A DNA stretch of 41,519 bases from Chara braunii (lineage: Eukaryota > Streptophyta > Charophyceae > Charales > Characeae), in the NCBI GenBank assembly GCA_003427395.1, contig BFEA01000053.1, positions 3,233,390 to 3,274,908 on the forward strand, written 5' to 3'. The notes under the pieces are model-generated. The model had not been told where the DNA came from. It ran no database searches and was given only the letters and a program-made list of their open reading frames with translations. Below, in pieces: positions 9,555 through 19,800 of this stretch (position 1 is its first letter; every line of letters starts with the position of its first letter). The position numbers and the translations under genes are program-made.

Positions 9555-9567
9555 TAGAAATCAGAGC
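9555..9567 (+). other. weak primer-binding-site-like motif
   Basis: TAGAAATCAGAGC retains ATCAGAGC of the initiator-Met PBS (TGGTATCAGAGC) about 60 bp before the gag ATG. The match is partial, so this is only suggestive. Confidence 0.25.
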
Positions 9568-9626
9568 TAAGAGGTGAGGTCTACGTGTTGAGGAGGGGAA
9601 TCACCAGTGATTGTGCCCCTACCAAC

Positions 9627-10892
9627 ATGGTGACCTCTAGGACCGGAACTAGCACAACCCCATATAGTAAGGCACAGGGGAAGAGAGCTGCTGCAATTCT
9701 CCGCGAAAAAAAGGGAGAAGATGGAGAAGAAAAAGTTGATCCGGCGGGCCAAGAAATTGCCCCTGCTGGAAGAAGCAGCAGCCAAGAAGAAGCAGATGGA
9801 GGAGAAGATGGGAAAATGGAAGAAGGAGCAAGATGCAAAGTTGGTTGTTGTGTAGGCAGAAGAAGAAGAAGAGGGGGTGTTGCAGAGAAGGGGGGAAGCG
9901 AGTTTTGGTATGACCCCACCAAAAGAGGTGGAGGAGGCAGTAAGAGAATGGGTGGCTAATTTATCCCTGGGAGAAGAGTTAATGGTTCCCCAGGCTGAAA
10001 GGGAGGCAGTAAGAGTAGAGTTGGAAGGAGAGAGGGATCCCTTGCGTCGATGAGCGAGGGAACAAGAGAAACAACCGGAGTGGAAGTTGCGCCTTGGGCA
10101 AGAGAGAACAAGGCGCTTGGAGGTGGCAGACTGCATGGAGAAAGAATTGAAGGTGGCAAAGACAAGACTGGGGAAGATAAGCGAACAAACCGAGTTGGGG
10201 AAAAAAATTGACACTCTAGTTTAAGACTACCGCACACTTGTTTCATAGCTTTCAATTGAGTTGCAAAACCTACACAACTTACAGACAATCCTACATTAAT
10301 AGCAGGTCGGATTCTGTTCCGTAGTGTAGAGTACATCCTAACCGCACAGCGGGAACAACTTAGACATATCCGCGAGCACAATATAGCACTTGAGTCCGTA
10401 CGAGTCAGATTCCAGGATTTTGCCCACGATATGGTGACTTATATCATGAACGAATTGCTTAACGCGATTGGGTGGACAAAAAAGTTTTGTACAGGTGCAA
10501 TAGAGGGTGCCAAAATAGCAGCCCCCAAGGAAGAAGAGGTCTGACCCCACCGTGAAAGGGTCAAGGTCTGTTTCCCCGAGCCATACAGCGGAAGGAATGG
10601 GGAAGACTTTGACAATTGGGAAGCCAATGTCAAGTCATATATGTATCTACAGGACGTTGCCCCCGAGGATCATGTCTTGATAGCCTTTCAGGCTCTAAGA
10701 GACGAAGCGACCAGCTTCGCGAGGTCGCTCACATGCGCAACCCATTGTGACAATGACATGGTCCAGTACTTCGTCGTCACCCACCTCACTAGAGCAGAGC
10801 GCTACCAAGATCCACAGGATCTTGGCCTTCAAGATGCTGCTGGCCTGATGCCACTGCAGAAAAAGAATTTCTGGGGTGGCCTGAGATCTTGA
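9627..10892 (+). pseudogene. decayed Ty3-type gag
   Basis: The ATG at 9627 opens MVTSRTGTSTTPYSKAQGKR. The frame shifts at an A7 run (9706-9712) and continues as a long charged coiled coil (LLEEAAAKKKQMEEKMGKWK), then [20 protein letters not shown]. In-frame stops lie at 9853 (TAG), 10051 (TGA, likely from CGA), 10222 (TAA) and 10246 (TAG). After a further shift the capsid-like part reads VKVCFPEPYSGRNGEDFDNW and VLIAFQALRDEATSFARSL, ending at 10892. This resembles gag proteins I remember from Chara-type Ty3 elements. No protease or RT follows. Confidence 0.65.
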
Positions 10893-11199
10893 TCAGCCAT
10901 CGAGATGGCACTGTAGTGCAGCCCCCTAGCCCGGGGGGTCTTCAAGATCCTCAACAAGCTGCCACGTTGTGAGGAAACTCGGGGAGGGGCTACCTACCGT
11001 TCGCTGAAGCCATGGGCTACGCTGCCTGTCACTTCGCCACGCCCGCTTCCAAGGTCCTCAGCGACCGGCAGGGTGCACAAGGTTTGTAATGCCCGTCTCG
11101 TTGCCTCTCGAGGTCGCTAGGGAGAACAGTTCCTGTGCGCCTCGACTGAGCTCGATTCCCAGCGATCATCAATACTAACCGTGCGCCAATACAAGACTT

Positions 11200-11380
11200 T
11201 ATTTACTGCGATCAGCAAATACGACTGCAAGTGAAATCAAGACCCTATTCATTGTGATCAGCAAACGCAACAGCAAGTGAAAACAAGTCCCTATTCATTG
11301 TGATCAGCAAACACAGCAGCAAGAGAAAACCAGTCCCTATTCATTGTGATCAGCAAGAGCAAAAGCGAAACAGAACAAGG
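11200..11380. repeat. 46-bp minisatellite, about four units
   Basis: GATCAGCAAA recurs at 11210, 11256, 11302 and 11348, exactly 46 bp apart. The unit contains TCCCTATTCATTGTGATCAG and a CAGCAAGTGAAAACAAG-like half. Confidence 0.95.
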
Positions 11381-11618
11381 CCCGATTCGATGAGGTTGGA
11401 GAAGGTAATCACACGTCAACTCAAAACTCCGTCCATAATAAAAAAAAAGAATAAAATAAAAAAGGGGGAAAGTTTAATTCCCCTCCAACTTTATCTGTTC
11501 ATCCCAGTCAGCTCTCTCTCTCCCACCGCTCTTACTTCCTCTCTCGCACTGTCCGAGTCTCCGCCTATTAGAATCCTTCACGATCACCCCTGGACAAGAT
11601 TCGCGGGGAGCAGTGGTT

Positions 11619-11632
11619 CCCCCCCCCCCCCC
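11619..11632. repeat. C14 homopolymer
   Basis: Pure run of 14 C. A length error is likely here in any assembly. Confidence 0.9.
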
Positions 11633-12300
11633 AACTGTAGTAATTAACTGAAGATGCTGTCTGTGGAGTCCTTTGCACATGGAATTCGACAGCGACCTGC
11701 TTGCCAATCAGTCCATTTCAGTCCGGCTGATCGGTTAGTAACTCAACCACACTGTCTCATAAGCAGACACCTTCAGCCACATTCTGACTGATTTCCCAGA
11801 CATCCAGGGGAAAACTCGATCCGATTTGTCGTCTGTATTCAGCGGCTGCAGAATTGTAAAATAAACTTGGCTTCTTTCTAGTCACACAGAGCTGTTTGGT
11901 CACCTGTTCTTCCTCCGGCGAACGAGGAGGGCATTGATCTCTAAATATTACAACGGTTCGGTTATCCTTTCTCTTCATCCTTGTCATGGGCAGCGAGCTT
12001 ACGCCGACGTAGCTTCCAACCCTCTTCGGCTGATGGCCTCCAAGTTACTCAGATCGTGAGGGCCAGTCGCCGCATCTCCAAGTCATGTATTGATGTCCCG
12101 CGCCTCAATAACCTCTGGCCGCCAATCGCCTCTCTCCCTCATTCGCTATTCTCTGCGCTTTTCCACACGGGATGCCCCCACTGCTATCGAAAGCTTCATA
12201 CTATCCAGTCTTTCTTTGTCCTTCACGTCTCCCCGCATGACCGTTCTAGTCGGGCAACCTACTGCAGTCGGAGGGCTGAGCACGCCTGCTCACGATCGAA

Positions 12301-12313
12301 CCCCCCCCCCCCC
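12301..12313. repeat. C13 homopolymer
   Basis: Pure run of 13 C followed by TTTTGATCG. Confidence 0.9.
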
Positions 12314-12959
12314 TTTTGATCGAGCTTGACTGCAGTACACTGGTCACTCCTAATACCTCTCTCCTCTTTCCCGCTCGGTCACGCGAAGCGAGCCCGCCAA
12401 ACCCAATCGAGTCAGTCGAGGGGCTGCGTACACCTCGTACGCGGAATCCCCGTTGTCTGCCCCTCAATCGGTCTTCTCCCTGTCCGCGCGCACACCGCGC
12501 ACACCTCCTCTATCGCGCAGTCTCCTTTCCCTTCCGCTCACACTGTGTGCGCCTCTCTGACCAGTCGCCAATCGGGCCTTCCGTGCCTCGCCTCGAAGTG
12601 CCAGTAGTGGGCGGGGTACACCAGGCACATTGAATCCGTCAACAGGGACATCTATCCTGCCCCATTGCTCCTCTGAACGGAGTGCGCTAGGCACACCACC
12701 TGCACGCACCGGTTCCGCTCCCTCCCTAGCCGAATCACACTGTCCAGGTGGGCGGCGTACACCCGACACACTCTATGAAAAAACTGTCCCCCGTACTGAT
12801 GACTCTCTCGACTATATCCAGTCCAAGCCCAAGCGTCAATCCCCAACTGTGTCTGCAGGCAAGGCCCAGGAAAATGTAGTTCTTCGGTGGGTACTATGGC
12901 CTACCCGCACCGTCCAGAGGGTCCAACGGTCTTGAATCCGTGTTACCGGCGGTAGAGCA

Positions 12960-14010
12960 ACTTGTTCCTGAATCTTAAACATCACCCCACGTTGCACCAT
13001 AGGTCATCCGTACGAGTAGAACAGTCTCAATCTGTAAATAGCAGTTGTACCAAGATCGTGAGTGGTCCGCATGTAGCTGTACTATTCCAGACCCAATTGC
13101 CATACCAAGGTAGCAGTGTGGAACACTCGGCCCCATTGTCATCTCAGACAGTGCAAGTAGCGTGCCCGTCGCCGACCCAGTAACAGTACCAGACTGATGC
13201 TGAAAACCATACCGGCAGCAAGCGGCCCGCAACATTTCCAGACGTATCGCCGAACCATACCAACAGCGTCAAGTGTCCAACCAGCGAGCATACCAAGGCA
13301 GAAGTATCGAACCTCAGCCAAGTGGCGTGCCAAACAAACGGCCGCGCCGCACCCGTTCTGGACTAGTAGTCGTACCAAACCAATGGAGAGCACCATATTG
13401 TCACGAAAATGCGGTCACGCCATACCAGCGCCATGAATACCAAACCTGTAGCCATACTGAATCTGAAACAATCGCTGTAACCCGTTTTGTACCAAGCCGA
13501 ACCGGAAATAATACCTCGGAGTTGCACCGATGCCAATCCAGAACCGAGCCTGAGACAACTGTACCATGCCGATGACTAGCCTGAAATAATCATCCGGAGT
13601 CGCCGTGGCTCGTACCGTGTCAATGGCGAACCAATACCGGTCCTGAAAATGATACAGTGGCGCGTACCATACGGATACCGGACCCATACCGGACCTGGAA
13701 TATGAAGGATGTCGTACAATAACGCATTCCCGTGATGGTGCCGACCCTGAGGCATGTCGATGTCAAGGTAATACCGTCCTTGAAATATATTGATCACCGT
13801 AGAATGCAACAACTCCATCATGGTACTGAACCTGAATAAACCTTCACGGACTATTGTAGCCTGTACCACCCCGATGTCGGACCAATACCAAACCCGAAAA
13901 TAATGCCATGACGTTTACCACACAAATGCCAACCCAATACCGTCCTTGAAATACGTTGAATACCATAGAATGTCGTAATTCCGTAATGGCACTGAACCTC
14001 CCCGAACCAT
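12960..14010. repeat. degenerate satellite
   Basis: Words of the type CC(T)GAAA(A/T)AAT, AATACCG, GTACCA and CCGATG recur at irregular intervals of about 50-60 bp. The clearest pair is 13771-13832 and 13936-13998, both starting AATACCGTCCTTGAAATA and ending ACTGAACCT, 165 bp apart. All frames are short. I read it as an old tandem repeat. Confidence 0.6.
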
Positions 14011-14179
14011 GTGTCCGGACCGAAGAGGCGGCCACACCGACACAACGGAGCCGTGCGGCACAATCAAGTAACATGGCGGTGACACCACGCCGTCCGTCCA
14101 CCCCGCACTCATAACACACAGGTTGCCGTGAGGCTAGAAATCAGGGAAATCAGGTAGGTCATGCAAGCAATCTCAATCG

Positions 14180-14640
14180 CCAGAAAATAGAGAGAATCGT
14201 TGGAAGAAGAATGAATAAATAATCCGGGGTTGGATCCATCCTCGAATAATTTGAGCAAATATTAGTCAGTCATTCAATAATTGTGGGTTTTCTTCCCTTT
14301 CATCATTTTTAATTATTCTTCTTATTTCTTAAATCTATCATAAAAATTAATGAAAATAAAGGCAGTTTTATTAGAAATAAATTCTGATGGAATTCAATTA
14401 AATGACGAAAAACCTCACGTTCTCTTTTTCTTTCACAGTTTTGTTTCTTTTTCTTATTTTTGATTCTATTACCGGAAATAGCAAATAATGAGGGCGATTT
14501 CTTTAAAATTAAATACCGAAGAAATTTAATAAAATAAGGAATATCCCATTTTTCTCTTTTTTTCTTTTGTTCTTAATTCTTTTTCCCATTTTAAATTTTA
14601 ATATCAAAACTAATGTTTTTCAAGACTTCATTCCCATGCG
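14180..14640. other. AT-rich non-coding region
   Basis: It is dominated by TTTAATTA, AAATTTAATAAA and TTTTCTTTT words, with no gene and no obvious repeat partner. The composition resembles 36.06-36.5 and 37.66-37.95 kb, but I could not find long shared words. Confidence 0.5.
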
Positions 14641-15087
14641 AGTTGGGCAGCTCAACAGGGCCACGCCAAGGCCTATTCTCAAATTACCGTTCCGCGGCCG
14701 GTTGTTTCGGAAACAGGCTAGGAGCGGTGGAAATAGGATAGGCATCGGCGCGGTAGAAGACGTAGTCCCTCTCGCCAATTTGGAGGGTTAGTCTCAGCGG
14801 TCGACACCCAATTTCTGGGGTGGTCTGGGTACCCCTAATTTTCCCCAATAGTTCGGACAAAAGTCCCAGTCAATCCTCTCTCACACAATTTATCTAAGGG
14901 TCAATCTGCCGGAATTAAGGCGGTCGACTGACCTTCGGCCGCCCGACAAACAAGCCCGGACCTCCTCTTGACGCCCCCGTCGAGCCCGCTCCACCATAAT
15001 CAGACGAATCGTATGAGATTCAGACTGACCACATGTGCGCGGCTATGTCTACGCTTATCTATCTGGTGCTTGGGTTTTGTTGAAACT
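14641..15087 (-). other. 3' flank of the Ty3 element, possible LTR start
   Basis: On the minus strand this follows the integrase stop. The text GGGGAAAATTAGGGGTACCC then CCCCAGAAATTGGG, TGTCGACC (about 14802-14850) could be a polypurine region and LTR start. The same word order (AAAATTGAGGTACCCTGGTCC, then CGAGAGGGA) occurs on the plus strand at 36155-36215. No matching 5' LTR was recognised, so the boundary is unproven. Confidence 0.3.
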
Positions 15088-16525
15088 CTAGGACTGAGAG
15101 GATGTCTCTTCCCTCTTATGTCGCAGTCGTTTGGGCTCTGATATAGGAATATTTCTCGATTTCTTCCTTCGCGAGGATGGCGGCGCAACAGACGCGCCTC
15201 CTCGCCTAATGCGGACTCTACGCTTAGGTCTTCGTAGCACGAAAAGCCATTTCCTTTTCTTACCTAGCGTTAAGCCCTTCACTTTCCTGGTCTCTACTCT
15301 TTTCCTCTTCTTCGAACTCTCACCTATCTTGAACCGCCTCGACGGTCCCTCATCTGACACCTTGGTCTTCCCTTTACCCTTGGGATCCGACAACGTCTGC
15401 TCCGGAGTAGGGGGTTCCCTTGGCCTAAACAGTTTCAGTCTAGCCCCTGCCACAGGATCCTTCCACTTAGGCCCATCTAGCTCAACAATCATACAAGCTC
15501 CCCAACTTAGCGCACCGACTACACGGTAACGTCCCATCCATTTGTTTGCCAACTTTCTCGACCACGTCCTCTCCAATGCAGCGTCGTAAAGAAGTACCAT
15601 GTCGCCGACTTTTATCTTCTCCTTTCTGATTCTGACATCTTTATCCCATCTCACCTTGCCTTTCTCTCTTTCCATTGCTAGTCGATTGGCTGCGGTCATG
15701 AGATTATCCTCTAACCCGTAGGCTATCTGTCTAGTCCTGGCTGCCAGAAGCTCCTCTCGTGACATACTATCCGCCCAATCAACCGTCGTCCAACTATCGA
15801 CGTGAAACTCTATGGGCAGAGGGCAGTGCCTCCCAAACCATAGAGTGTATGGTGGGTACCCCGTGCTAGCTCGGACAGTGACATTATCCGCCCAAATCGC
15901 ATACGTGAAGTATTTTGGCCAGTCACTATCTTTACCTCTACACCATTTGGACAGTGATGCTATCAATGACTGGCGGCCTCGCTCTACAGGCGCACTGGAC
16001 TGAGGGTGATAGGCAGTAGCTATCGATACTCTAGCTCCTGCTTTCTTGAACACATTATGAACCTCATCCGCTAGAAACTTCGCCCCTCTATCCATCACAG
16101 TCTTACTGACGCATCCGTATCAGGACAAATATTCCAGAACGAAGTCCTTGACTTCTTTGGCAGCCTTCGTCCTGATAGGCTTACCGTCGGACAAATCCGG
16201 TGAAATCGTCTCTGATGTTCACTACATAATTCATATTCCCAACGCCTTTCGGCATCTTTACCAGATCAATATGTACTTTCTCACCTGGTCTAGTAGGGTA
16301 AGAAGGATGAAGCGGTTCCTTGTATCTTATAAGGGATCTCTTCGGACAGTCCTCACAGGTCACGCAGTACTTTTCAACATCCTTGTACTGCCCTTTCCAC
16401 CAGTACAGTCTGCGGACCTTCTCGTATGTCCCTTTTACCCCTCTATGTCCTCCAACCACACCGTCATGCAGTTCCGCTACTATGGATTGCTTCTCCTCCG
16501 GATCACCGATTACTCGTAATGGCAT
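15088..16525 (-). pseudogene. Ty3 integrase
   Basis: The N-terminal zinc finger is present: H-x6-H (HDGVVGGH) and CVTC, followed by EDCPKRS. The catalytic triad is D (RDDFTGF), D (VMDRGAKF) and E (SSAPVERG), with 35 residues between the last two. After the core comes a GPY/F-like module (KWMGRYRVV, ACMIVELDG, ARLKLFRPRE) and a long lysine/arginine-rich tail that could serve nuclear import or chromatin contact. No chromodomain is visible. The frame is broken at 16181-16183 (shift after FTGFVRR) and by TGA at 16120-16122, in the context EYLS-stop-YGCV, where most relatives have Arg (CGA to TGA). Confidence 0.85.
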
Positions 16526-17201
16526 TCCTGATCCCGTAGGTCGGCGAAATAAATGCCCAGATCGAAGGCACTATTGTGTCGCCTGTCTCCTAATCTCCGG
16601 ATCAGAACTCTCCTCCCCTGACAGATGCAGTCCTATGGTCCGGTATTTACCTTCATTGAGGTTAACCAGGAAGCGAACTGTTCGCCTGGGCTCAGTCATA
16701 GTCAGGGCAGCGACCACTATTGGCCGCTCAACCTCGATCGGCTCGATCGGAATCCGTGAGAGTCCGTCAACTACCTCATTCTTCGTTCCCGAGATTCTTT
16801 CTACAGTATAATCGTAGAGCCGAATCCTGATCAGCCATCGCGCAATCGTAGGACCGTCAGACTGAAGTCCTTCTGTAAAACCGACGCTACAGCCGTAGGA
16901 TCTACCCGAAGAACGAATCGTCTCCCGTATATGTAATGCCTAAAGGCATCTAAACACAGTAGAACAACTAATAGCTCCTTCTTAAACGATTGTAGTTCCG
17001 CTCAGCGGTGTTGAGCGTACGACTTTCGAATCTCAGCGGTCTCTCCTTACTGTCGGCGTCCTTTTGAGAAAGCAGCCCTCCAACCGTAGACACTACGAAT
17101 GGCTTGTTGGTCTCGTCCTCGAAAAATGGCACGCCTAGGATTCGCCCTCCTTCCTTAAACTCTTCCTTGAGGGTTTGTACCGCTAGCTCCTGAGGAGAAT
17201 C
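16526..17201 (-). pseudogene. Ty3 RNase H domain and connection
   Basis: Continuing from RT after a TAG (17202-17204), the text runs through FVVSTVGGLLSQKDADSKER, FESRTLNTAERNY, then in a second frame KKELLVVLLCLDAFRHYIYG and RFVLRVDPTAVASVLQKDF, then in a third IARWLIRIRLYDYTVERISG and KNEVVDGLSRIP. This is the usual RT-linked RNase H plus the LSR(I)P connector. Two frameshifts (near 16985 and 16863) and a TAG at 16571-16573 interrupt it. Confidence 0.8.
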
Positions 17202-18425
17202 CTAGTAAAACCGCTTGGTTTTTCTAAGGAGGGTTCTCAAAGGTTCTGCCTTTTCAGCATATCCGCGTATGAAAATTCGCCAGTATCCCACAACTCCTAA
17301 AAATTGGCGGACTTCGGTAGCGCTATGCAATGGGGGCGGCCAGTTCAGGAGTTTTTCTAACTTCCCTGGTTCCGCTCGGCGACCTGTCGAATCACATATG
17401 AATCCTAGAATCTTAATTGTCGATATAGCCCACCGGTTCTTCGTCCCACTAACCGTCAGGTTAGCTTCATCTAGTTGTTCCAGGATTGCGTAAATATCTG
17501 TCAGGTGGTGCTCTACGAATCTCCTGACGCCAGGAGCGACTTCCGTCTCATCTTTCAGCATTGGTCCTTTTATCGGAAAGTCGTACAGGAAAACTTCAAC
17601 TTTATCAGGGACAAAATCTTTCAAAACAGCTACCATGGCTCTTTGAAAGACTGCTACCCCATTGGTCCATTCCATAGGTACGACCATCATCTGCACTAAT
17701 CCCAGTGGCGTGTGTATGGCAGTAAAATGCCTATCCCTAGGATCTAGTGGTATCTCATCATAACCTGAAAATAAATCGCAGACAGAATAAATTGATCTGC
17801 CTGCCGCTCCTTCCGCTAATAGATCGGCGTGCGGTATGGAGCCCACATCCCGAATCGTAACGGCATTAACCTTTTGGAGATCTTGAATCCACCGAATCTT
17901 CCCATGAGGCTTCCTTAAGAAGAACCACCTATTCGCGTACGTGCTATCAGATGGCTCCGCCACGTGTAACGCCATCTTCTCCTTGAGAAAGGCGATCACT
18001 TCTTCCTTCTCTTTCTGAGCAAACGTCCACCCTGCATCATTCCATGGGGTATGCGGTATCGTGTAGATCCTAGTAGGCTTCGCATACCTAGGGTCAATTC
18101 TCCTTCTTTCCGCATCACTAAAAGCTATGGCCTTATCGCAAGTCTGAAGAACTTCTAGCACGCGCCCCTTCTCTTGTTCTGTCAAATTCCCATCTCCTAT
18201 GTCCATCTCCGCTATCCTTTCCTCTGTCAGCCGTTGTGGCTCCTTCTTCTTCCTCTCCTTAATCTTCCTTGCGATCTCTTCCTCAGATACGCCATCTAGT
18301 GCGGATCGCTTCCGGGCTACCGCCGCCGGCTTAACTTTCTGAGCTACTGTCTTGTGTCTTTTTGGTCGTCCCCCGTAGGGGGCTGCGCCCTTAAAAAAGA
18401 CACAGAGATCATACCTCCGAATTCC
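17202..18425 (-). pseudogene. Ty3 reverse transcriptase
   Basis: The frame is open from 18425 to the TAG at 17202-17204 and overlaps the protease frame by 82 nt. It is therefore probably entered by -1 frameshifting at 18392-18398 rather than from the internal ATG at 18206. RT motifs are present: WFFLRKPHGKIRWIQDLQKV, YSVCDLFSGYDEIPLDPRD, HTPLGLVQMMVVPMEWTNG, then KILGFICDSTGR and the thumb region RQFLGVVGYWRIFIRGYAE. The catalytic YxDD box reads F-L-Y-D-F-P: the first Asp is Tyr (codon TAC, 17583-17585), which should abolish polymerisation. The Q of the usual PFGL.NAP..FQ context is kept (VFQRAM). Confidence 0.9.
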
Positions 18426-19779
18426 TCATCTTCAGCCTTAGGATAAGAGTTTTCTCCCACACGGACTCGATTGCCTAAATCCTCAACCTCTACTATGCGC
18501 CTCTCTTCTTCTATGAGTAATGGTCCATACTTCTTTTCGTGAAAGTTCAAGGAGCGACTTGCGAGCATGACCGGCTTGCGGCCCCCTGCCGCGAGAACCG
18601 CTCTGTTCCTCGGATCACGAGGCTCAACTGTCTCCATCATAATCCGCCCATCATCCGGACGCTTGATAGAAAGCATCTGGCTTCTGTCCGGTTGTTCTAT
18701 AGTGACTGCATGAACATGGCTTAACCATGTTTGCCCCAATAGTAACTCCGAGCTGCAGTCTCGGACCGCGAAAACAGGCATCAACACTCGCAACCCTTCG
18801 ACCTCGTTCGCCGCCTTGTGACAGACCCCGGAGACTTTCTGCTTTCTCCCATCAACTGTCTCTATCTCGAATTGGTATGACCTGTCGAGGTCCAGTCCCA
18901 ATCGCACAGCGAGCTCCTCGTCTATGATGACAACCTCACTACCATTGTCAATTACGGCATGGAGAACTACCTCGTCATTGAGGGTAGTCTCTACCGTCCC
19001 ACTCCCTAAAATGTAAAGCTTGTCAGGAGGCACACCTTCCATTCCATCTAAATACACAGTCGCTGTGCGTTCTGCCTTAACGTATACACTTGATACCGCT
19101 ACAGAGGGCACATCCGGTTTAGAAGCCATCTGGACTTCATCCCCGAGAGGAATCCGCGTCTTGTGCGTAATCATCTGTAGCTCATCCCGCGCGTGTCTCG
19201 AGGCTGCCAAGTACTCTAGTATCGTGCACCGCATTGGTTGCCTAAGCTCGCGCCTGAGAGGCTCCACTGTATCGATATCGTCTAAGGTGCTCTTCATTGT
19301 GAACTTTCGGGCTCCGTGCTTGCGAGGCGAGAGTATGACTTCCTCTCCTTCAATCCTTTGCCCATCCTTTTCGGCCATCACGTTATCAATGTCAGTATTC
19401 TTAGACGAGGACGCCCTTGCGGACTTATGANNNNNNNNNNNNNNNNNNNNNNNNNNNNNNNNNNNNNNNNNNNNNNNNNNNNNNNNNNNNNNNNNNNNNN
19501 NNNNNNNNNNNNNNNNNNNNNNNNNNNNNNNNNNNCCTTGACTTCCTCTCCTTCAATCCTTTGCCCATCCTTTTCGGCCATCACGTTATCAATGTCAGTA
19601 TTCTTAGACGAGGACGCCCTTGCGGACTTAGTCGCCGCTACCCGTATGGGTGTCACGGGCGCCTCATCATCAGAAGGCAAAATCAATCTTATACTCTGGC
19701 TCCTTGCGATCTCCTTACCCTTGCTTGGTCGTACCCGCCTTGCTTCAACGTTCTCCTTCATCGAAGGGAACATCGACAC
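18344..19779 (-). CDS. Ty3 aspartic protease (pro) region
   Basis: The retropepsin core has AVIDNGSEVVIIDEELA (D-N-G-S in place of the more common D-S/T-G) and a later LLLGQTWLSHVHAV flap/ILG-like motif, preceded by VYVKAERTATVYLDG. The frame ends at TAG 18344-18346, 18 codons past the slippery site. Upstream it is interrupted by an N gap with a duplicated 92-bp segment. Collapsing that duplication joins this frame to the gag C-terminal frame, with a single TAG (19801-19803) between the zinc knuckle and the pro sequence. Confidence 0.75.
18370..18398 (-). promoter_or_regulatory. candidate programmed -1 ribosomal frameshift signal (pro/RT)
   Basis: Minus strand: heptamer T TTT TTA (18398-18392) is in the correct zero frame of pro (TCT TTT TTA AGG). 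A 9-nt spacer AGGGCGCAG follows, then stem CCCCC (18382-18378), loop TAC, stem GGGGG (18374-18370). Slipping -1 enters exactly the RT frame, which is open from 18425. The two frames overlap by 82 nt around the site. Confidence 0.75.
19336..19427. repeat. 92-bp direct repeat at assembly gap, copy 1
   Basis: Identical to 19539-19630. It is followed by three unmatched bases (TGA) and 105 N. Confidence 0.95.
19431..19535. other. assembly gap (105 N)
   Basis: Unresolved bases between identical 92-bp flanks. Probably two contig ends that overlap but were not merged. Confidence 0.98.
19539..19630. repeat. 92-bp direct repeat at assembly gap, copy 2
   Basis: Identical to 19336-19427. Removing 203 nt (one repeat plus gap) brings the two flanking coding frames into register. 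Confidence 0.95.
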
Positions 19780-19800
19780 ATCGCCAAGGTTATCTGCCCA

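Larger units (their letters stand above)
10893..12950. other. gene-free region
   Basis: I see no credible gene. It contains a 46-bp minisatellite, two long C homopolymers and a diverged repeat of about 140 bp (12601-12790, GTACACC-rich). ORFs here are short, serine/proline-rich and overlap on both strands. Confidence 0.5.

Noticed and set aside
11200-11380. CRISPR-like array
   Set aside because: Units are contiguous 46-bp repeats without variable spacers, in eukaryotic DNA, with no cas genes.
15131-15529. 132-codon plus-strand ORF
   Set aside because: Antisense shadow of the basic tail of the integrase.
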